A program made the position numbers and the translations under genes. DNA of 64,000 nt from Oceanobacter sp045430275 (GTDB lineage Bacteria; Pseudomonadota; Gammaproteobacteria; Pseudomonadales; Oceanobacteraceae): assembly GCA_045430275.1 (NCBI GenBank), contig JAILXU010000001.1, positions 297,470 through 361,469 on the forward strand, read 5' to 3'. This document shows positions 8,776 through 17,024 of this stretch, piece by piece. The notes under the pieces are model-generated. The model did no database searches. It was not told the DNA's origin and worked only from the letters and a program-made list of their open reading frames with translations. The first letter of the stretch is position 1, and each line of letters begins with the position of its first letter.

Positions 8776-9537
8776 TTATTCGCTGTGCTCACACTCATCA
8801 TTGGAATTCAGACCTGCCATATCGTACAGCGTGTCCATATCCTGAATGATGACTTCCTTACCCTGGGTTTCGATCAATTCGTTCTTCTGGAAGCGTGTGA
8901 ATACCCGGCTGATGGTTTCAACGGCCAGCCCCAGATAGTTGGAAATATCGACCCGTGACATGGGCAGGCGGAAATGCGTCGCGCTGAAGCCACGACGGGC
9001 GTAGCGGTTGGAAATGTCCAGCAAGAAAGAGGCGACGCGCTCTTCAGCATTTTTCTTGCTCAGTAATAACATCATGTTCTGGTCATGACGAATCTCATTG
9101 CCCATGGTGCGCATGAGCTGCTTGCGCAAGTCGGGCAGTTCATCCGTGAGGGTTTCCAGTTGATGCACCGGAATTTCACAGACGGTGGTGGTTTCCAGTG
9201 CCTTGGCCGTCAGGGGGTAATTTCCGGCGTCATAGCCAGACAAACCAATCAGTTCACTGGCAAGGTGGAAGCCTGTGATCTGTTCTTCGCCATTGCTGGC
9301 CAATGTAAAGGTTTTTAATGCCCCGGTTCTGACAGCAAAAACGGATTGAAACTCTTCACCTTGCTGGAATAACAGCTGCCCTTTCTGGATCGGACGGCCA
9401 CGACGAATGATGTCGTCCAGACGCTCCATATCCTGATCGTTTAAAGACAGAGGCAAGCACAATGCATTCAAGGAACAAGTTTGGCAGTGCGGTTGAGTTC
9501 CCCGAATTGGGGAAGGTGCTGCTGGAGTTGTTTTCAT
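8776..9537 (-). CDS. fnr: Fnr/Anr-family oxygen-sensing transcriptional regulator
   Basis: 253 aa CRP-superfamily activator of anaerobic and micro-oxic genes. C18, C21 and C27 (HCQTCSLNALC) plus C120 match the four-cysteine [4Fe-4S] cluster of FNR/ANR. A cyclic-nucleotide-fold domain is followed by a C-terminal helix-turn-helix with the recognition helix VETISRVFTRF. It sits downstream of the ccoGHIS cluster on the same strand, a usual position for anr in related bacteria. Likely targets in this window are ccoN and ompW, whose promoters carry FNR-type sites. Confidence 0.94.
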   Translation of the reverse strand: MKTTPAAPSPIRGTQPHCQTCSLNALCLPLSLNDQDMERLDDIIRRGRPIQKGQLLFQQGEEFQSVFAVRTGALKTFTLASNGEEQITGFHLASELIGLSGYDAGNYPLTAKALETTTVCEIPVHQLETLTDELPDLRKQLMRTMGNEIRHDQNMMLLLSKKNAEERVASFLLDISNRYARRGFSATHFRLPMSRVDISNYLGLAVETISRVFTRFQKNELIETQGKEVIIQDMDTLYDMAGLNSNDECEHSE

Positions 9538-9608
9538 AGAGCGCTACCAGAGTGGGCTGACAAACAGCGTGTGGTACATGTAAGTTGGGTAATATGGTCT
9601 GCTGACTG

Positions 9609-9622
9609 ATGATCTATGTCAA
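9609..9622 (-). promoter_or_regulatory. FNR-like box upstream of fnr
   Basis: ATGATCTATGTCAA (plus strand) matches 8 of 10 fixed bases of TTGAT-N4-ATCAA. It lies 72-85 bp upstream of fnr and overlaps the stop codon of the preceding gene. No convincing -10 is found at the ideal class II distance, so autoregulation is only suggested. Confidence 0.4.
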
Positions 9623-10308
9623 GTTGACAAATGGTGTGATGGCCACCAGACGCTCATTGCTGTCCAGATGCCAAAGCAAATTAGCAGCACACCGGCAATG
9701 GTTCGAGAGCATTGATGATTCAGGAGTTGCATCAGGCTCCCAGCCGCCAGACTGCTGGCAAACAAGGCTGGTAATGTGCCCAGGCCAAAGACGATCATAA
9801 TGGCTGCTCCTTGTAAGGGTTGGCCGGATGTCGCAGCCCAGCTCAAGGTGCTGTACACGAGACCACAAGGTAGCCAGCCCCAAAGCAGGCCCAGTTGGTA
9901 ACGTTTGGCCAGGCTGCCCTGATGGATCAGGCCTGTCGTGAGGGGCTGTATATGTCGCCAAAGAGATTGCCCGAGTTGTTCCAGACGAGTTAGCCAGGTG
10001 GCCCAGCGGGCAATGTATAAGCCCATTAAAATGAGCAACACAGCGGCCAGCGTGCGCATCACTTGCAGCAGTACGTCATTAATACCCTGTAACCATAATC
10101 CCAGTGTGGCAACCAGCAGCCCGGCAAGACCATAGCTGGTAATCCGACCCAGATTGAATGCAAGCGTACTCAAGGTGACGGACGCGCCGGTTTCTCTGGC
10201 AACCTGCGTACTCAGGGCGGCAGAAATACCTCCGCACATTAACAAGCAGTGACTGGAACCGAATAACCCGAGAAACAGAGCGGTGATGAACGACAGAGGC
10301 TCCATCAT
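9619..10308 (-). CDS. Sulfite exporter TauE/SafE-like (DsbD_2) membrane protein of the cco locus
   Basis: 229 aa with about six hydrophobic segments. The N-terminal motif GLFGSSHCLLMCGGISAAL and a second GLLWGWLPCGLVYSTLSWA carry the paired Cys/Pro-Cys signature of the UreH/DsbD_2 family. Proteins of this family accompany cytochrome cbb3 assembly genes and are thought to act in copper or thiol handling during oxidase assembly. Its start overlaps the ccoS stop (TAATG), indicating translational coupling. Substrate not visible. Confidence 0.82.
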   Translation of the reverse strand: MMEPLSFITALFLGLFGSSHCLLMCGGISAALSTQVARETGASVTLSTLAFNLGRITSYGLAGLLVATLGLWLQGINDVLLQVMRTLAAVLLILMGLYIARWATWLTRLEQLGQSLWRHIQPLTTGLIHQGSLAKRYQLGLLWGWLPCGLVYSTLSWAATSGQPLQGAAIMIVFGLGTLPALFASSLAAGSLMQLLNHQCSRTIAGVLLICFGIWTAMSVWWPSHHLST

Positions 10309-10517
10309 TACTCAGGAGTGCCTGTCTTTTTTTGTTGATCTGTGGCGGTTGTGGTGGAGGTTGATGGGGAGCCGTGCTCGTCATCGTCGAACAGGATCTT
10401 ATGTGCTGGAGAATCCATGTCATCGAATTGGCCACTGCGTACAGCCCAGAAAAAAACCAGTGTGGCGATGCCGATTAATACAATCGACAGGGGAACCAAT
10501 ACATAAATAATATCCAC
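10308..10517 (-). CDS. ccoS: Cytochrome cbb3 oxidase maturation protein CcoS
   Basis: 69 aa with one N-terminal membrane helix (IIYVLVPLSIVLIGIATLVFFWAV) followed by the CcoS hallmark RSGQFDDMDSPAHKILFDDDE and a low-complexity Ser/Thr tail. CcoS is needed for cofactor insertion into cbb3 oxidase. It lies 18 bp downstream of ccoI and is coupled to the TauE-like gene. Confidence 0.93.
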   Translation of the reverse strand: MDIIYVLVPLSIVLIGIATLVFFWAVRSGQFDDMDSPAHKILFDDDEHGSPSTSTTTATDQQKKTGTPE

Positions 10518-10535
10518 AGGAAGCCTCGTTGAAAA

Positions 10536-12977
10536 TCAGGAGTGATTGGTTGATTTGAGCTTTGCGAGACGCAAGGCATTGGTCACAACCAATAAAGAAC
10601 TGAATGACATTCCAATCGCTGCCGCCCAGGGGGGAACATACCCCATGGCAGCAATGGGCAGTGCCAGCAAGTTGTACAATAAGGCCCAGCCAATATTCTG
10701 GTAAATAACTCGCCGGGTTTTTCGGGCGGTATCCAAGGCGCTCAAGACCGCATCCAGTCGACCGCTGGTCAGCAGGGTATCTGCGTTGGTTTTGGCCAAA
10801 TCGGTCGCTTCACTGACGGCCAGAGCAATGTCTGCACCTGCCAGTACGGGGACATCGTTAATACCATCACCGATCATCAGGATACGCTCACCCTCACTTT
10901 GCCAGGTGCGTACCTGAGCCAGCTTTTGCTCTGGAGAGATACCGACTCGCACCTCATGAATACCCAGTTGATCGGCAATTTGCTGCCCAGAGCCACTGGG
11001 GTCGCCGGTCAATAACGCTGTTTTGATACGTCGTTGGTGTAAACCCTGAATCAGGGCCGGAGCGGATTTGCGCAATGTATCGCTTAGTAGAATCCAGCCC
11101 AGCGGCTGGTTGTCATCAGCCAGCAGCAACCATTGTCCAGCCTGCTGGTCGGGAAGTGGCAAGCTTGTTTCAGGCCAGGCGAAATCGGGCCTTCCCAGTC
11201 GTAATGTCCGCTGCGATGCGATCAGCGTCCCTTCAACGCCCAATCCAGTGTGCTGCATGTGGTCTGAAATGGGTTCGGGATTAATGTGTCGGAATGCACG
11301 AGAAATCGGGTGGCTGCTGTTTTGCTCCAGCCCCGCCGCCCAGGACATGATCTGTTGTTCAGAGATTGTTGTGAGTGGCAGGACTTTTTCTATGGCCAGT
11401 TTGCCTTGGGTCAGGGTGCCGGTTTTATCAAAAACAACCCGGTCAATCTGGTTCAGGGTTTCCAGAACATGACCCTTGCTGATGAGCAAGCCTGCTTCTC
11501 GCAGGGCTGCAGTGGCCGCTGTCAGCGCAGTCGGCGTCGCCAGAGACAGGGCGCACGGGCAGGTGACAACCAGTACGGACAGGGCAATGAAAAACGCTTC
11601 TTCGCTGCCTTGAAGCCACCAGAAAGAAAACACGGAGGTGGCGACGATCAGTACGGCGGCCACAAAGTAGCTGGCAATCTGGTCGGCAATCAGGGCGACT
11701 CGGGGTTTTTCTTGCTGGGCTCGATCCATCAGGCGGACGATGGTCGATAACTGAGCTTCTGCACCGGTTGCTGTGACCTGCATGGTTAAAGGGCTGTCGA
11801 CATTGATGGTGCCGCCAATCAGTGTAGACCCGGTTGTTTTCTGTACAGGGAGGTATTCACCCGTAAGAGCGGCTTCATCGACAGAGCTGTTGCCGGTCAG
11901 AACGACGCCATCAGCGGGTATGGCATGACCCGGCTTGATCAGTAGCCGATTCCCAACCTGGATTTCTTCGGTTGCGATAATGTCGTGATCGGTGTTGCTG
12001 TTGCCACTGAGACGCAGGGCGATGTTGGGCAGCAGAGTCAGCATGTTGTTGCCGGATTTACCCATCTTGTGACGAGTGCGCATTTCCAGAAAGCGCCCAA
12101 ACAACAGGAAGAACGTGAACATGCACACGGAGTCAAAATAGACGTCACTGCCTTGATTGAAGGTGCTCCAGATGCTGGCACAAAAAGCCAGAATGATGGC
12201 CAGTGATACCGGCACATCCATCGTCAGGTGACGGGTTTTGAGATCACGGATGGCGGCTTCAAAAAATGGACGAGCGCTGTATAAAACAACGGGCAGGGCA
12301 AGCACCATGGAGGCCAGGCGCATAAAAAATTCGTATTGGGTCGCCATGCCCACATAAAGGGGAACGGCGATCATCATGACTTGCATCATACCAATGCCAG
12401 CAACCGCCAGCCGACGAATGGCGTGCTTGCTTTCAACGATACGCTGGTTTTCTTCGCTGGTGGCTGAAAACGGCGATGCCTTGTACCCGAGCCGGTAGAT
12501 GGCTTCCATCAGCCCGGAGACCTGAATGTCATCGTCGTACCATTTAAGTACCAGGCGATGATTGGAGAGATTCAGAACAGCTTCTTCGACGGCAGGCAGT
12601 GCTTTTAGGCGATGTTCGATCAACCAGGCACAGGCGGCACAACTGATTCCATCAATAACCAGTGTTGCTTCGGCTATTTTCTGACCATCGGAATTGACTG
12701 AGCGTGCAACAAAGCGCCGTTGCATTGCATCACTGTCGTACAGGATCAGAGTTTCACGAGCGGTCAGTTCTGAGTCGTCGAATTCAGATGGCGATAGCTC
12801 AGGAAGCTCCGTGCGGTGTTTGTAATAATCCTTCAGGCCACTACTGACAATGGTTTCAGCAATGGCTTTACAACCGGGACAGCACATTGGTTGCTGTTTT
12901 CCGTCAATCGACGTTGCCCAGCGCTCCCCTTCCTGAGTCGTTTCACCGCAGTGAAAGCAATGTGTTAACTCTGTCAT
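10536..12977 (-). CDS. ccoI: Copper-transporting P-type ATPase CcoI (FixI)
   Basis: 813 aa from ATG 12977, which overlaps the ccoH stop as ATGA; an extra 20-residue upstream extension is therefore unlikely. An N-terminal Cys-rich region (CFHCG, MCCPGCKA) precedes an HMA domain with CAACAW, the membrane CPC motif (TCPCALSLATP), phosphorylation site DKTGTLT and hinge GDGINDVP. CcoI-type pumps export copper slowly and supply the CuB site of cbb3 oxidase. Part of the ccoG-ccoH-ccoI-ccoS operon. Confidence 0.95.
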   Translation of the reverse strand: MTELTHCFHCGETTQEGERWATSIDGKQQPMCCPGCKAIAETIVSSGLKDYYKHRTELPELSPSEFDDSELTARETLILYDSDAMQRRFVARSVNSDGQKIAEATLVIDGISCAACAWLIEHRLKALPAVEEAVLNLSNHRLVLKWYDDDIQVSGLMEAIYRLGYKASPFSATSEENQRIVESKHAIRRLAVAGIGMMQVMMIAVPLYVGMATQYEFFMRLASMVLALPVVLYSARPFFEAAIRDLKTRHLTMDVPVSLAIILAFCASIWSTFNQGSDVYFDSVCMFTFFLLFGRFLEMRTRHKMGKSGNNMLTLLPNIALRLSGNSNTDHDIIATEEIQVGNRLLIKPGHAIPADGVVLTGNSSVDEAALTGEYLPVQKTTGSTLIGGTINVDSPLTMQVTATGAEAQLSTIVRLMDRAQQEKPRVALIADQIASYFVAAVLIVATSVFSFWWLQGSEEAFFIALSVLVVTCPCALSLATPTALTAATAALREAGLLISKGHVLETLNQIDRVVFDKTGTLTQGKLAIEKVLPLTTISEQQIMSWAAGLEQNSSHPISRAFRHINPEPISDHMQHTGLGVEGTLIASQRTLRLGRPDFAWPETSLPLPDQQAGQWLLLADDNQPLGWILLSDTLRKSAPALIQGLHQRRIKTALLTGDPSGSGQQIADQLGIHEVRVGISPEQKLAQVRTWQSEGERILMIGDGINDVPVLAGADIALAVSEATDLAKTNADTLLTSGRLDAVLSALDTARKTRRVIYQNIGWALLYNLLALPIAAMGYVPPWAAAIGMSFSSLLVVTNALRLAKLKSTNHS

Positions 12978-13474
12978 TGGGCTTTCAGTTGTATGACCTG
13001 ATTGGCATTGATGTGCCCGGATGAGCGAAGACGCCAACCTTGTTCCGGGCTTTGTAACCAGAGACGACGACGTGCGGGCAGGGTGATCTCACTGACACCG
13101 GTGTAGGTACTTTCTTCGGTTCGTTGCAAGAAGATGCTGCTGTCCTGCTCTTGCAAGGTTGGGTGAATCAGATTAAGCACCAGGCTGTTGGGTTCTTCAT
13201 CCAGATAACCGTCCAGTACCAGACGTGCCATGTCATCGACAAATACCAGCGTGGCGCTGAGTTGCAGACGTTTGGCCTTGTTATCCATGTTGACGTTTTC
13301 GGTGTAGTTGACACCATCCTTGTAGTAGCTGTCACTGACCAGGGAGTCTTTACTGTCAACGGCCAGGGTGATCATTACCACACCCCAGAACACAGAAAGC
13401 ATGGGAATGCCAAGGATCAGCCAAACCAGAGGTTCTTTGTGCCAGGGACGAGAGTCTTGCTTGTCAATAGTCAT
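12974..13474 (-). CDS. ccoH: Cytochrome cbb3 assembly protein CcoH (FixH)
   Basis: 166 aa from ATG 13474 (MTIDKQDSRPWHKEP); the longer in-frame upstream form lacks family similarity. One N-terminal membrane helix (VWLILGIPMLSVFWGVVMITLA) is followed by the typical VDSKDSLVSDSYYKDGVNY segment and a periplasmic beta domain. CcoH stabilises early cbb3 assembly intermediates. Its stop overlaps the ccoI start (ATGA). The ribosome site is weak (TTGAGAT). Confidence 0.9.
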   Translation of the reverse strand: MTIDKQDSRPWHKEPLVWLILGIPMLSVFWGVVMITLAVDSKDSLVSDSYYKDGVNYTENVNMDNKAKRLQLSATLVFVDDMARLVLDGYLDEEPNSLVLNLIHPTLQEQDSSIFLQRTEESTYTGVSEITLPARRRLWLQSPEQGWRLRSSGHINANQVIQLKAQ

Positions 13475-13603
13475 AGATATCTCAATGAACGGTCGATCAG
13501 AAACAGGAATAAAAAAGCCGCCCAAGTTTAACGGCTTGGACGGCTGTGCTCTAGCCATTGCGACATTTTGACGCAGCAGGTTGACTTGTCTCAGTCAGGT
13601 GTA

Positions 13604-15010
13604 TCAGCTACGCGGTGCAATGAAGCGGCTTTCCTCTCTGGCAATCTCTTCACCCGTCGCGGTATCAATGATAACGAATTCGATATTCATCTTGCTGGAG
13701 GTCAGTTTGGTTGCTTCCGGGTCGAGTTCCAGGTTCAGAGAGATCTCTTTCATTTCGTTGACGTTCAGGTCATAGAGGTTGGTGACATCCATGCTCAGCC
13801 CTTCTTGCCCTTCGACTCGCAGCTCATAGGTATGAGGCTGCTGAGACATGTTCATCATCTTCAGGGTGTAGGCATTTTGAATAGTGTCATTGACGGTCAT
13901 CTGATACAGACTGCTTCGGTCTCGTTCAATGTCCAGCTCAAATGGTGTACGAGTGATCATGGCGTAGGCGAAAGCACCGATCATAACGCTCAATACAACG
14001 GCGTAACCGACCAGACGAGGGCGGAAGAAGTGCGTTTTTTGGCCTTCCAGTTCGTTTTCTGTGGTGTAACGTACTAAGCCGCGTGGCTTGTTCAGTTTAT
14101 CCATGATGGAATCACAAGCGTCGATACAGAGTGCGCAACCAATGCACTGGTATTGCATACCATCACGGATGTCGATCCCGGTGGGACAAACCTGTACGCA
14201 CAAAGAACAATCGACGCAATCACCGAGTTGTTCGGTATTACCTGCTTCCTTGGCTTTCTTGCTGCGTTTTCCGCGTGGCTCACCACGATTTACATCATAA
14301 GAAACCGCCAGTGTATCGCTGTCGTACATGACAGACTGGAAACGTGCGTATGGGCACATGTAGATACAAACCTGTTCACGCATCCAGCCTGCATTGACGT
14401 AGGTGCCTACGGTAAACATGCCGATCCAGAAAGCGGCCCAGCCACCCACTTCAAACTGCAATAAGCTCGGTACCAGTTCGCGGATAGGGGAAAAGTAACC
14501 GACAAAGGTCAGGCCGGTCATGAAAGCAATGAAAACCCAGGCTCCATGTTTGATGGCTTTCTTTCGAAACTTGGTGGCAGACATGGGTTCTTTGTCCAGC
14601 TTGATTCGCTGGTTTCGGGTTCCTTCTGCTTTTTCCTCTACCCACATGAACAGAAATGACCAGGCAGATTGGGGGCAGGTGTAGCCACACCAGAGACGCC
14701 CGGCCAGATTCGTGACGGTAAACAGAGCAAAAGCGGAAATAATCAATGCCCAGGACAGCAACATGAAATCCTGAGGCCAGAAGGTGACGCCAAGAATGTG
14801 AAACTGACGGGCTGGAAGGTCAAAGTAGATCGCTTGACGCCCTTCCCAGTTGAACCACACTGCGCCGTAATAGGCCAGCATCAGTGCCCAGAGGGTATAC
14901 GTTCGCAAACTCTGAAAGTAGCCAAGAATTTCTCGTACGTAAATCTTGGCTCGTTTTTCATACATGCTTTGAGATTTGGGTGTTACGTCTTTGACCGGAA
15001 TATTACTCAT
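13604..15010 (-). CDS. ccoG: Cytochrome cbb3 accessory iron-sulfur protein CcoG (FixG/RdxA)
   Basis: 468 aa membrane protein. Five or so helices carry CGYTCPQSAW and CIYMCPYARFQ, followed by two 4Fe-4S ferredoxin motifs (CVDCSLCVQVCP and CIGCALCIDACD) and a C-terminal Ig-like FixG domain in the periplasm. CcoG is reported to reduce copper for cbb3 assembly. It is the first gene of ccoGHIS, 130 bp upstream of ccoH, with its own promoter region behind the ccoNOQP terminator. Confidence 0.95.
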   Translation of the reverse strand: MSNIPVKDVTPKSQSMYEKRAKIYVREILGYFQSLRTYTLWALMLAYYGAVWFNWEGRQAIYFDLPARQFHILGVTFWPQDFMLLSWALIISAFALFTVTNLAGRLWCGYTCPQSAWSFLFMWVEEKAEGTRNQRIKLDKEPMSATKFRKKAIKHGAWVFIAFMTGLTFVGYFSPIRELVPSLLQFEVGGWAAFWIGMFTVGTYVNAGWMREQVCIYMCPYARFQSVMYDSDTLAVSYDVNRGEPRGKRSKKAKEAGNTEQLGDCVDCSLCVQVCPTGIDIRDGMQYQCIGCALCIDACDSIMDKLNKPRGLVRYTTENELEGQKTHFFRPRLVGYAVVLSVMIGAFAYAMITRTPFELDIERDRSSLYQMTVNDTIQNAYTLKMMNMSQQPHTYELRVEGQEGLSMDVTNLYDLNVNEMKEISLNLELDPEATKLTSSKMNIEFVIIDTATGEEIAREESRFIAPRS

Positions 15011-15152
15011 AACGGCTGCTCACCTTGTTGAAGCGATGTGGTGATGTCAGGTAGGTGCTACGGGTGTTAACTGAACGAATGAACACTAATTCAGTCTTTG
15101 GCCAATAGCAAAGGTTAACGTCTGGATGCTCTCTCTTTCATCCGTCCTGACT

Positions 15153-15176
15153 CTATATAACGCCGCAATTATATAG
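15153..15176. promoter_or_regulatory. Perfect AT-rich inverted repeat upstream of ccoG
   Basis: Arms CTATATAA (15153-15160) and TTATATAG (15169-15176) around an 8-nt GC-rich spacer. It is located 143 bp upstream of ccoG, between its start and the ccoNOQP terminator. It could be an operator or overlap a -10 element; no FNR box was found in this interval. Confidence 0.4.
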
Positions 15177-15198
15177 CTCCTGCACCAGATCCCTAACG

Positions 15199-15226
15199 AA
15201 AAAAGCGGCCCGGGGGCCGCTTTTTT
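15199..15226. terminator. Bidirectional terminator between ccoNOQP and ccoGHIS
   Basis: A6-GCGGCCC-GG-GGGCCGC-T6, a near-ideal rho-independent terminator on both strands. It closes the ccoNOQP transcript and separates it from ccoG. Confidence 0.92.
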
Positions 15227-15295
15227 GGTTTTTATTGTCTTATCTCAACCTATGCTCTGCTTGACAAGTCGTTGCAGTATAGGCATGTAAGACGT

Positions 15296-16219
15296 TTACT
15301 TGCCCTTGGACAGGGAGTAAACATAAGTTGTCAGCAAATGAATTTTGGCTTCAGCATTGCTGCCCAGAATTTCATTGTGTGCTGGCATGTTGCCGTTACG
15401 ACCATTGCGCAAAGTGAATTCAATCTGTTTGCTTGAACCACCGTACAGCCAAACGTCATCAGTCAGGTTAGGTGCACCCATTAACTGGTTGCCTTTACCA
15501 TCTGCGCCGTGACAAACAGCACAGTTCTGCATGAACTTGGCAGAACCGGCAGTTGCCTTGGCTGCATCATGCTTCAGGCCACCGAGTTGGCGTACGTAAG
15601 CGGTCATTTCCTGAACGCCTTCGTTACCCAACACGGCTTCCCAGGCTGGCATTGCACCCTGACGACCATGAGTGATGGTGTGTTTGATGTTGGCTGGAGT
15701 GCCACCGTACAACCAGTCGGTATCGGTCAGGTTCGGGAAGCCCAATGCGCCTTTGGCAGTTGTGCCATGACACACAGAGCAGTTGCTTTTGAACAGGCGC
15801 TGACCTGTCTGCAGAGCTTCCTGATCGTTAGCCAACTGTTCTACTGGTGTTGCAGAGTACTTGGCATACAAAGGAGCAATTTCCTTGTCAAATGCCTGTA
15901 CCTCGGCTTTCCACTGGTTGGCAGCAGACCAGGTAACCTGTTCGCCGTCTACTTCAACCGTCAGGAAGCCATTGAAGTTACCCAGGCCGTAAGCACCCAG
16001 ATAGCCGAACCCAAAAACGATGGTTCCCCAGAACATGAATACCCACCAGCGTGGCAGCGGGTTATCAATTTCCTGAATACCATCGTAGTCGTGACCGGTG
16101 GTTTCAGTGGTTTCTTCTTTTTTCATGCCGCGGCTGGTGTACATGATTAGTACACCACACCCGATAATGGATCCCAGTACGATGACGGTGATCCAGACTT
16201 GCCAGAAAGTACTTAACAT
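15296..16219 (-). CDS. ccoP: Cytochrome cbb3 oxidase subunit III, dihaem cytochrome c CcoP
   Basis: 307 aa. Two N-terminal membrane segments are followed by two cytochrome c domains with CSVCHG and CAVCHG haem sites and distal Met in the MPAWEAVL and MPAHNEIL loops. It delivers electrons to CcoO/CcoN. Starts 2 bp after the ccoQ stop. Confidence 0.96.
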   Translation of the reverse strand: MLSTFWQVWITVIVLGSIIGCGVLIMYTSRGMKKEETTETTGHDYDGIQEIDNPLPRWWVFMFWGTIVFGFGYLGAYGLGNFNGFLTVEVDGEQVTWSAANQWKAEVQAFDKEIAPLYAKYSATPVEQLANDQEALQTGQRLFKSNCSVCHGTTAKGALGFPNLTDTDWLYGGTPANIKHTITHGRQGAMPAWEAVLGNEGVQEMTAYVRQLGGLKHDAAKATAGSAKFMQNCAVCHGADGKGNQLMGAPNLTDDVWLYGGSSKQIEFTLRNGRNGNMPAHNEILGSNAEAKIHLLTTYVYSLSKGK

Positions 16220-16221
16220 TA

Positions 16222-16398
16222 TTACTTACTCCGATCTTTTTCGTCGTCCACGGGCTGATCATCATTATCAAGGAAGGGGATTTCTGCATCTTCCTCAAAA
16301 CGCTTCTTGCGGTTAGACCCATAAGCCCACCAGATGATGGAGATGAAGGCTGTCAGTGCAACAAGGGTGCTTAGCCCGCGTACGTCGTTGATGTCCAT
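16222..16398 (-). CDS. ccoQ: Cytochrome cbb3 oxidase subunit CcoQ
   Basis: 58 aa small gene read directly from the minus strand: it starts MDINDVRGLSTLV, has one membrane helix (ALTAFISIIWWAYG), and continues with basic NRKKRF and an acidic tail. Ribosome site GGTAATTCC lies before ATG. It fits between ccoO (4 bp) and ccoP (2 bp) exactly as in other ccoNOQP operons. CcoQ stabilises the CcoP interaction. Confidence 0.92.
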   Translation of the reverse strand: MDINDVRGLSTLVALTAFISIIWWAYGSNRKKRFEEDAEIPFLDNDDQPVDDEKDRSK

Positions 16399-16402
16399 GG
16401 AA

Positions 16403-17011
16403 TTACCGTTTAGTGATCACTGTGCCCAGTTGCTGCAGGTATGCAACAAGAGCTTCGATTTCACGCTTGCCATCGACAGAAGTCTTGGCACCTTCAATGT
16501 CCTCATTGGTATAAGGAACACCAACCATGCGCAGGGCTTTCATCTTTTTCGGCGTATCGCGGCCATCGATGGTGTTGTCAAACAACCAAGGGTAAGACGG
16601 CATGATGGACTCTGGTACTACGTCACGTGGGTTGTACATGTGAGCGCGGTGCCATTCGTCGGAGTAACGGCCACCCAGGCGAGCCAGGTCTGGGCCAGTA
16701 CGCTTGGAACCCCACAGGAATGGGTGTTCATAAACGTGTTCGCCAGAGACAGAGTAAGGGCCATAACGCTCAGTTTCTGCACGGAATGGACGAACCATCT
16801 GGGTGTGACAGACGTGACAACCTTCACGGATGTAGATGTCACGGCCTTCCAATTGCAATGCGTTCAAAGGCTTGAGGCCTTCAACTGGCTTGTTGGTGTC
16901 TTCATGGAAGAACAATGGAACGATTTCAACCAGTCCACCCCAGCTCAGAGCGACAACAATCAGAACCACCATCAGAGGCAAGTTCTTTTCAATAGTATCG
17001 TGATTAATCAT
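16403..17011 (-). CDS. ccoO: Cytochrome cbb3 oxidase subunit II, monohaem cytochrome c CcoO
   Basis: 202 aa with an N-terminal anchor (LPLMVVLIVVALSWGGLVEIVPLFF), haem-binding CHVCHTQMVRPF and the CcoO signature GSKRTGPDLARLGGRYSDEWH. Part of ccoNOQP, 13 bp after ccoN. Confidence 0.96.
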   Translation of the reverse strand: MINHDTIEKNLPLMVVLIVVALSWGGLVEIVPLFFHEDTNKPVEGLKPLNALQLEGRDIYIREGCHVCHTQMVRPFRAETERYGPYSVSGEHVYEHPFLWGSKRTGPDLARLGGRYSDEWHRAHMYNPRDVVPESIMPSYPWLFDNTIDGRDTPKKMKALRMVGVPYTNEDIEGAKTSVDGKREIEALVAYLQQLGTVITKR

Positions 17012-17024
17012 GTTTCAGATCTCC

